Shown piece by piece: positions 59,000 to 64,000 of a stretch of 64,000 nt of DNA. The translations under genes were made by a program, and so were the position numbers. The notes below the pieces were generated by a model. The model saw nothing but the letters and a program-made list of their open reading frames with translations, was not told the origin of the DNA and made no database searches. The stretch's first letter is position 1. Every line of letters starts with the position of its first letter. Source of the stretch: Rhizobacter sp. (GTDB taxonomy: Bacteria > Pseudomonadota > Gammaproteobacteria > Burkholderiales > Burkholderiaceae_C); NCBI GenBank assembly GCA_023954175.1, contig JAMLIM010000002.1:28186-92185 (forward strand), given 5' to 3'.

Positions 59000-59234
59000 T
59001 GGCTTTCGGTCCGTGCAAGGTCCATTGCAGGCGATGCCGGCGCACCCACTGTACCCGCGGCGCGCCCGCGGCGCCAGCACTGCACACGTCATCACCCAGC
59101 GACAGCCGCAACCCATCTGCCGCGAAGTCAGAGCCGCGCGCGCGGCGCGAATGCTGCCGACGCCCGCTCGCAGCGCAGTTCGCGCCGGATGCCCGGTCAG
59201 GCGATCCGGACGATCGGTCATGGCCTTTGTTCAT
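59000..59234 (-). pseudogene. Possible remnant of an AraC-type regulator 5' end
   Basis: An ATG at 59234 opens with MNKGHDRSSGS, similar to MSEGLDRASAS of the intact AraC gene 2 kb away. DNA identity runs through the start codon into the upstream region (32 of 39 bases). One frame over, ALRAGVGSIRAARAAL aligns loosely with the intact VLSDVLASVRLTGSML. Frames then break and nothing recognisable continues toward the oxidoreductase. The rest of the 58.9-59.3 kb gap holds nothing else I can support. The left limit is approximate. Confidence 0.45.
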
Positions 59235-59278
59235 CGTGCGATCAATGCTTGTCGGAACACGATGCAGGAGACCAGACG

Positions 59279-60085
59279 ATGAACCAGACCCTCGAGCCCC
59301 GGACCGCCGCGCGCACTCCGGCCGATGTCTACGACGAGCAGTTCGTCCCGGCGCTGTTTCGCCACTGGGGACCGGTGCTGTGCGATGCCGCCGACGTTCG
59401 CGCCGGGCAGCGCGTACTCGACGTCGGCTGCGGCAGCGGCGCGCTGACGCTCGCCGCCGCCGAGCGCGTCGGCGCCGGCGGCCATGTCGTCGGCCTCGAC
59501 CCGAACCCCGAGATGCTCGCCGTCGCGCGGCGCAAGCCGACTTCGATCGAATGGCGCGAAGGCCGCAGCGAGGAGCTGCCGTTCGCCGACGCGAGCTTCG
59601 ACGCCGTCGTCAGCCAGTTCGCGATGATGTTCTTTGAAGACCCGGTGGGCGCGCTGCGCGAGATGCAGCGCGTGCTGCAACCTGGCGGGCGCATCGCCGT
59701 CGCGGTGTGCGACGCGGTCGAGAACTCTCCCGGCTATGGCGCGCTGGCGACCTTGCTCGACCGGCTGTTCGGCAAGCGCATCGGCGACGCCTTCCGCTCG
59801 CCGTTCGCGTTCGGCGACGCGCAGCGGCTGCGCCGGATCTGCGCCGAAGCCGGTCTCGCCGATGCGACCATCACCCAGCGCGACGGCACGGTGCGCTTCG
59901 CGTCGATAGCCGCGCTGGTGTCGACCGAGCGCGCCTGCGTCTGGACGCTCGGCGGGCTGCTCGATGACGCGCAGTTCGAGCGCCTGCGCAGCGCGGCGCA
60001 GTCCGAGTTGCGCCCGTTCGTCGACGGCGATGGCCGGGTCGCGTTCTCGATGCCGGCACTCGTGATCGGCGTCGGCAAGCACTGA
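59279..60085 (+). CDS. Class I SAM-dependent methyltransferase
   Basis: The 268-residue product has motif I VLDVGCGSGALTLAAAERVG, quoted in part as LDVGCGSG, motif II VVGLDPNPEMLAVAR, EELPFADASFDAVVSQFAMM and LQPGGRIAVAV, the Methyltransf_11/UbiE-like core. AGGAGA precedes the ATG. It has no signal peptide. The substrate is unknown. It shares its upstream block with the AraC-controlled site at 61.3 kb. Confidence 0.85.
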   Translation: MNQTLEPRTAARTPADVYDEQFVPALFRHWGPVLCDAADVRAGQRVLDVGCGSGALTLAAAERVGAGGHVVGLDPNPEMLAVARRKPTSIEWREGRSEELPFADASFDAVVSQFAMMFFEDPVGALREMQRVLQPGGRIAVAVCDAVENSPGYGALATLLDRLFGKRIGDAFRSPFAFGDAQRLRRICAEAGLADATITQRDGTVRFASIAALVSTERACVWTLGGLLDDAQFERLRSAAQSELRPFVDGDGRVAFSMPALVIGVGKH

Positions 60086-60111
60086 CGCGGGAAGGCGCCA
60101 TCACGCGACGC

Positions 60112-60399
60112 GTGTTGATCGCGCCGGCGCTGGCTGCGCTGGCGCTGGCCAACTGCGGTGGCGCTGGATGGAGCCAGACCGCGACGACGCTGTCGAAGTC
60201 CTTCGGCGGCCCGGCGCCCGACCGGACGACCGCAGAGGCCGCAGTCGTCGAGGTCGCGGTCGCCTGCTCGAAAGGCCGGGCGCCACTGCCAGGCCGCGCC
60301 GACCGCGGCGATCAGCCTGCCTGCCGCCCCCGCCACGCGGCCGGCGCCAGCCCGGTCGCGCGCTTGAACGCGCGGCTGAATGCGGCTTCGGATTCATAG
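60112..60399 (+). CDS. Doubtful short ORF with a lipobox-like start
   Basis: A GTG ORF of 95 codons gives MLIAPALAALALANCGG, which looks like a lipoprotein signal, then WSQTATTLSKSFGG. It lacks a convincing ribosome-binding site and its last 88 bases overlap the AraC gene antisense. Only the first 65 residues could be real. It may be a relic or chance. Confidence 0.25.
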   Translation: MLIAPALAALALANCGGAGWSQTATTLSKSFGGPAPDRTTAEAAVVEVAVACSKGRAPLPGRADRGDQPACRPRHAAGASPVARLNARLNAASDS

Positions 60400-61334
60400 C
60401 CCACGGCCTGCGCGACCGCGACCAGCTTCGACCCCGGCTGCGCCAGCTCGTGCGCGGCCAGTTGCATCCGCCATTGCGCCAGGTATTGCATCGGCGGCTG
60501 GCCGACGAAATGCGTGAAGCGCTCGGCGAGCACCGAACGCGAGCAGCACGCCTGCGCTGCCAGCGCGTCGAGCGTCCAGTGCCGGGCGGGATCGCCGTGC
60601 AGCGCCGCCAGCGCGCGCGCGACGAGCGGGTCGTGCAACCCAGCCAGCCAGCCGCTGGACGCGCCGGCGACCGCTTCGAGCTGGCGGCGAACGACCTCGA
60701 CGAACATCAGCTCGGCCAGCCGCAGCAGGACGCCGCGCGAGCCGCTCGTGTCGTCGCGCAGTTCGGCGATCGCGAAGTCGATCAGGTGCTGCATGCGTTC
60801 GCTGGCCGGCGTCGCGCCGCGCAGATGGATCATCGGCGGCAGCGCCGCGAGCACCGGGTTGAACGGCCGCACGTGGCAGCCGAGAAAGCCGCAGATGAAC
60901 TGCGTTTGCGGCGCGCCGCCGCCGGCGTTGACGGTCGTCGGCACCTTGCCCGCGGCCATGCAGCGGAAGAACTCGACCGCCTCGTCGTGCCCGTAGCTGT
61001 CGGGCGCGTCGGCCGGCTCGGCGAGGAAATACGCGTCGCCGTGCGGAACGACGAGCACGTCGCCGGCTTCGAAGCGCTGCGGTTGCCGGCCGCGCAACCC
61101 GGCCCAGCAACTGCCGCGGGTGACGACGTGGTACGAGACCAGGTGCTGCGCCGACGGCAGCACCGCCGGCCTGAAGGCTTCGGCGCGCGGCGCCCAGGTG
61201 ACCCACGGCGTCGTCGCGTCGACCAGGAACAGCATTGATCCGGTCAGCCGCACTGAAGCGAGCACGTCGGAAAGCACGTCGGTGCCGGACGCTGCGGCAG
61301 CCGATGCAGACGCTCGGTCGAGGCCTTCGCTCAT
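60312..61334 (-). CDS. AraC-family transcriptional regulator with a cupin sensor domain
   Basis: The 340-residue product has an N-terminal AraC-type cupin domain (SVRLTGSMLFLVDATTPW, GDVLVVPHGDAYFL) and two C-terminal helix-turn-helices (ALAAQACCSRSVLAERF and LVAVAQAVGYESEAAFSRAF, then GLAPAAWR). The start MSEGLDRAS lies inside a 39-bp block that is also found in front of the methyltransferase gene. It is divergent from a broken gene whose start is 46 bp away. Confidence 0.88.
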   Translation of the reverse strand: MSEGLDRASASAAAASGTDVLSDVLASVRLTGSMLFLVDATTPWVTWAPRAEAFRPAVLPSAQHLVSYHVVTRGSCWAGLRGRQPQRFEAGDVLVVPHGDAYFLAEPADAPDSYGHDEAVEFFRCMAAGKVPTTVNAGGGAPQTQFICGFLGCHVRPFNPVLAALPPMIHLRGATPASERMQHLIDFAIAELRDDTSGSRGVLLRLAELMFVEVVRRQLEAVAGASSGWLAGLHDPLVARALAALHGDPARHWTLDALAAQACCSRSVLAERFTHFVGQPPMQYLAQWRMQLAAHELAQPGSKLVAVAQAVGYESEAAFSRAFKRATGLAPAAWRGRQAG

Positions 61335-61380
61335 CGTGCGGTCGATGCTACGCGCATCGATGTCGAAGGAGGATCGCACC

Positions 61381-61527
61381 ATGAGCACCGTGATCACGGA
61401 CCGCCGCTCGGGCGCCGAGGCAGTGCTGCAGCGCATGTCGCCGCGTTTGCGAAGCACGACCTCGCCGCCGTCGTCAAGCCGAAACGAACACCCGCGCGCC
61501 CGCATTCAGCCTAAGTCCCGCAGTTGA
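61381..61527 (+). pseudogene. Truncated gene next to the insertion sequence, possibly SnoaL-like
   Basis: A very good GGAGG precedes an ATG. The first 20 codons (MSTVITDRRSGAEAVLQRMS) look coding; then the frame shifts to FAKHDLAAVV, a pattern seen in N-terminal helices of SnoaL/NTF2-like proteins. The insertion sequence begins at 61510. If it is removed, this second frame runs straight into the methyltransferase-like fragment beyond. It is divergent from the AraC regulator, thus probably the former target. Confidence 0.4.
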
Positions 61528-63166
61528 CCCTTTGCCAGCGCTGTTTTCTTCAACGCTGGCGAGGGGTTGAGGTGGTTTGGCACACTCACCCGATGGGTGA
61601 ATCCGACGAACCGAAGAAGACCGTGCTGGCGCAGGCCGGCGAGCAGGCTATGGCGGTGGACACGATGGGCGGGCGCATGCACGTGCGCTGGGACGAGACA
61701 GCCCAGGCCACGCCGCACGGGCAGGTCGTGTTCTTCGCCGAATTCCTGGCCACCGCCGGCGTATTCGACCGCTGGGTGCAGGCCTGCCCGCTGCGCTACA
61801 GCAGCCCCAACGCATCGCGAGCGCGCGACGTGCTGGGCACGCTGATGCTGGGCATCCTGGCCGGAGCCAGGCGCTACGCGCACATTGCCGGCGTGCGCGG
61901 CGACGCCGTGGCGGCCAAGGCGCTGGGCCTGCACGGCATGGTCAGCGAAGACTCCGTGCGCCGGGCGCTGTCGGCGATGGCGCCCGAGGCCAGCGAGCCG
62001 TGGATGCGCGACGCGCTCATGAGCAGCGTGCGCGAGGCGCTGGGCCGGCCCTGGGTGCTGGACATCGACGCCACCATCAAGCCGCTGTACGGCCACCAGG
62101 AAGGAGCCGAGATCGGCTACAACCCGCACAAGCCAGGCCGGCCCAGCCACGTGCTGCACACCTTCTGGGTCGGCAACCTGCGCCTCGTGCTGGACGCCGT
62201 GCTCAGCTCGGGCAAGCAGCACAGCTCGGGCCACGCCAAGGCCGCGCTGGCGCGGCTGCTCGACGAACTCGGCGACAAGGCGCCGGCACTCGTGCGTGGC
62301 GACTGCGGCTACGGCAACGAGGACATCATCGACGTGTGCGAGCAGCGCGACTTGCGCTACCTGCTGCGCCTGCGCAAGACGGCCAATGTGAAGCGGCTGA
62401 TCGAGCGGCTGTTCCGGCGCGAGGACTGGACGCGCGCCACCGAGGCCAGCCAAGGCTGGCAGGCCATCGAGGACGAGTTGCGCCTGAGCGGCTGGAGCCG
62501 TGCGCGCCGCGTGGTGGTGCTGCGCCGGCGCATCAAGCGCGACATCGCACTGACGGCCCAAAGGCGCGGCCAAGCCGGCAACCACAAGCAACTCGTGCTG
62601 GCGCTGGCGCACGACGAGGTGCAGGACAGCGCGCAACTGTGGGAATACACCGTGCTGGCGACCAACGCGACGTACGACATCGCGGCGATCGGCCAGCTCT
62701 ACCGCGACCGCTGCGACTGCGAGAACGGCTTCGACGAGTTGAAGAACCAGTGGGGTTGGAGCGGCTTCACCACGCAGGACATGCACCGCAGCCAGGTCGC
62801 CGCGCGGGCGGTGGCCCTGGTCTACAATTGGTGGAGCTGGTACGTGCGTGCGGCCAACCCGCAGGCGCGGCGCGAGGCGCTGACGAGCCGCCCGCTGCTG
62901 CTCGCCGCCGTGGGCCGCGCCACCAGCAGCGGCAACCAGACCATGCTGTACCTGACGCCGATGCACGCCGAAGCCGGCTTGATCAAATCGATGATCGCCA
63001 ATGTTCATGCGGCTATCCGACACGTCAGGGCTGCTGCGGAGCAGTTGCCCAAGCTCGACCGATGGCGCACCCTGCTGGCCTACATCTGCCAGCGCATCGT
63101 CGGTCAGATCGGCCTGCCAATCCCACCGCCGACGCTCGAAGCGCCGGGGTAACTGCGGTTTTTAGG
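61510..63166 (+). mobile_element. Complete insertion sequence, IS1380-like, with 5-bp target duplication
   Basis: The 1,657-bp element ends in imperfect inverted repeats of 21 bp, 16 matching: left starts CCTAAGTCCCGCAGTTG, right (reversed) starts CCTAAAAACCGCAGTTA. It is flanked by TTCAG at 61505-61509 and 63167-63171. One long transposase gene fills it. Intact ends, intact gene and clean duplication point to a recent insertion. Family assignment rests on the transposase motifs. Confidence 0.88.
61593..63152 (+). CDS. DDE transposase (IS1380-like)
   Basis: Cuts and joins the element's ends. The 519-residue product has the acidic triad in LDIDATIKPLYG, LVRGDCGYGNE and RCDCENGFDELKNQWG, an RNase-H fold, preceded by a helical N-terminal domain. 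The GYNPHKPGRPSH loop also fits DDE group 1 transposases. The ATG at 61593 is chosen; in-frame TTG codons upstream lie in the inverted repeat. The frame is intact, so it is probably active. Confidence 0.88.
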   Translation: MGESDEPKKTVLAQAGEQAMAVDTMGGRMHVRWDETAQATPHGQVVFFAEFLATAGVFDRWVQACPLRYSSPNASRARDVLGTLMLGILAGARRYAHIAGVRGDAVAAKALGLHGMVSEDSVRRALSAMAPEASEPWMRDALMSSVREALGRPWVLDIDATIKPLYGHQEGAEIGYNPHKPGRPSHVLHTFWVGNLRLVLDAVLSSGKQHSSGHAKAALARLLDELGDKAPALVRGDCGYGNEDIIDVCEQRDLRYLLRLRKTANVKRLIERLFRREDWTRATEASQGWQAIEDELRLSGWSRARRVVVLRRRIKRDIALTAQRRGQAGNHKQLVLALAHDEVQDSAQLWEYTVLATNATYDIAAIGQLYRDRCDCENGFDELKNQWGWSGFTTQDMHRSQVAARAVALVYNWWSWYVRAANPQARREALTSRPLLLAAVGRATSSGNQTMLYLTPMHAEAGLIKSMIANVHAAIRHVRAAAEQLPKLDRWRTLLAYICQRIVGQIGLPIPPPTLEAPG

Positions 63167-63170
63167 TTCA

Positions 63171-63461
63171 GTGAGCACGATGCTTGGTGATGCAGGCTTC
63201 GAGAACATCAGCTTCGAACGGCACGACAGCGACGTATGCATCGGCCGCGATATTGACGATGCCGTCGAATTCGCCATGGCGCTTGGGCCCGCCGGAGAAA
63301 TCATCCGCCTTGCGGGCGAGGAAGGCGCCCGACGCACGCCTCATCATCAGGTGATGGTGGCGCTGCGCGAGGTTCTTGCACCCTACGTCCGGACCGATGG
63401 CGTCTGGGCACCTTCGAGCACATGGTTCATTGCCGTGTCGAATCCAGCGTCGTCAGGCTGA
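63171..63461 (+). pseudogene. C-terminal fragment of a SAM-dependent methyltransferase-like protein
   Basis: The 96-residue frame begins at the target duplication with MLGDAGFENISFERHD, then AVEFAMALGPAGEIIRL, LREVLAPYVRTDGVWAPSS and WFIAVSN, which is the C-terminal cap pattern of Methyltransf_11-type proteins. The SAM-binding half is missing. Its GTG start has no ribosome-binding site. It was cut off by the insertion or by an earlier deletion. Confidence 0.65.
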
Positions 63462-64000
63462 TGTGTTGGACCACGGCTCGCGAAGGCCAAAACAGGTCAG
63501 CCGGTGGCCAGCGGAAAGCGGACTCGCAGGGCTCGCAAGCCAATACTGGTGAGGAGTCGCCATCACCCTGCGCCAGACTGGCGGCACCAGACTGGCAAAC
63601 ATCAGCAGCACGTACCCGGCCGGCAACCGCGGCGAATCGGGCGAGGGGCCGATTCGATAGAAGGGCCTTCGGCTGTCGCGATGATGCTGGTCGTGCAGGC
63701 TGAGGCTCAATGTCACCCATGCCTGGAACCGACAATCGTCTTCCCAGCCGCGACCGTAGGCAATGCGGCCGGGGATGCTGTCGTCGCCAAGTCCCCAGTG
63801 CTGGATGTATGTGATGAGCTGAACGCCGAACACCACGCCCAGCGTCGCGGCGAGGTAGAGGTACATGCCCGGCGCACCGGCAATGGCGGTGAAGCCGATC
63901 CAGGTCAGGGCGGTGCACATCAGTGCGATTCTGGTGTACATCACAGTCAGCGACTGCGCGCGCGGACGCCAAGTCTCTGCTCCTGGACCGAGCAGTTCCA
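63453..64000 (-). CDS. AlkB-like membrane diiron monooxygenase or desaturase, C-terminal part, cut by the right edge
   Basis: The frame is open from the edge to a stop at 63453 (182 codons). It shows two membrane helices (MCTALTWIGFTAIAG, LAATLGVVFGVQLITYI), then His-box motifs QHWGLGDD and SLHDQHHRDSRRPF, and PRLPAGYVLLMFASLVPPVWRRVM, which matches the end of alkane-1-monooxygenase/xylene monooxygenase-type proteins. The first His boxes would lie outside the window. The last 30 residues look poorly conserved. Confidence 0.75.
   Translation of the reverse strand, partial: ELLGPGAETWRPRAQSLTVMYTRIALMCTALTWIGFTAIAGAPGMYLYLAATLGVVFGVQLITYIQHWGLGDDSIPGRIAYGRGWEDDCRFQAWVTLSLSLHDQHHRDSRRPFYRIGPSPDSPRLPAGYVLLMFASLVPPVWRRVMATPHQYWLASPASPLSAGHRLTCFGLREPWSNTSA

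Noticed and set aside
57542-60085. An 847-codon plus-strand frame ending in the methyltransferase
   Set aside because: Only its last 268 codons have methyltransferase motifs; the rest is antisense to the oxidoreductase gene.

Overview
The window is a 64 kb piece of a very GC-rich betaproteobacterial chromosome, most likely from Burkholderiales and the Rubrivivax/Leptothrix/Ideonella neighbourhood. The placement rests on gene order and content: def-fmt-htpX; purC/purE/purK; nrdB-nrdA-ampD-pilR-pilS-PP0621-ccsA divergent from ffh; a ring-1,2-epoxidase phenylacetate operon run by a TetR-type PaaR; and two PEP-CTERM proteins. This is gene-order reasoning only; no database was searched.

Layout. 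1-13.3 kb: housekeeping and central metabolism (start of a divergent gene, def, fmt, htpX, pgk, pykA, threonine ammonia-lyase, fba, purC, a TPR-like protein, purE, purK, sua5). 13.4-18.2 kb: a lipoprotein with an SGNH fold but no recognisable catalytic residues, dacB, and a tightly coupled tsaB-rimI-udg operon containing two micro-ORFs. 18.2-29.4 kb, nearly all minus strand: a Lys/Ala-repeat histone-H1/AlgP-like protein, class I ribonucleotide reductase with a clear NrdR-controlled promoter, ampD, pilR, pilS, a PP0621-type protein and a cytochrome c assembly protein carrying a 27-bp tandem repeat. 29.4-33.0 kb: ffh, a DUF2726 protein and ftsY, the two GTPases of the SRP pathway. 33.1-36.6 kb: a signalling island made of a nucleotide-cyclase/FHA fusion, a haem-type (CxxCH) HAMP membrane sensor and a Ser/Thr kinase with a duplicated C-terminal domain. 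36.7-38.6 kb: tRNA-Met and miaB. 38.7-40.5 kb: a decayed SlyB-like lipoprotein gene and a frameshifted branched-chain-amino-acid-type binding protein. 40.6-47.9 kb: paaG-I-K-A-B-C-D-E-paaR, with a PaaR-type palindrome upstream. 48.0-57.4 kb: mixed genes including two PEP-CTERM proteins, an alpha carbonic anhydrase, a Bcr/CflA-type exporter, RNase P RNA, a NYN nuclease overlapping pyrC, an Atm1-like ABC exporter and an acyl-CoA thioesterase. 57.5-64 kb: an accessory zone with an SAF-domain oxidoreductase, a methyltransferase, an AraC regulator, several gene remnants, one complete insertion sequence with a 5-bp target duplication, and an AlkB-like monooxygenase cut by the right edge.

How the parts work together. 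The paa genes form one transcription unit that activates phenylacetate to its CoA thioester, epoxidises the ring and isomerises it to the oxepin. Ring cleavage and beta-oxidation genes (paaZ, F, H, J) are not in the window. The nrd promoter has two NrdR-like boxes exactly 31 bp apart, one over the -10 and one next to the -35. In the accessory zone two regulator/target pairs share a 39-bp start-site block. In one pair the regulator side is decayed, in the other the target side is.

The most novel-looking candidate is the cyclase-FHA / haem-HAMP / kinase island. Most of the rest is well-conserved core genome.
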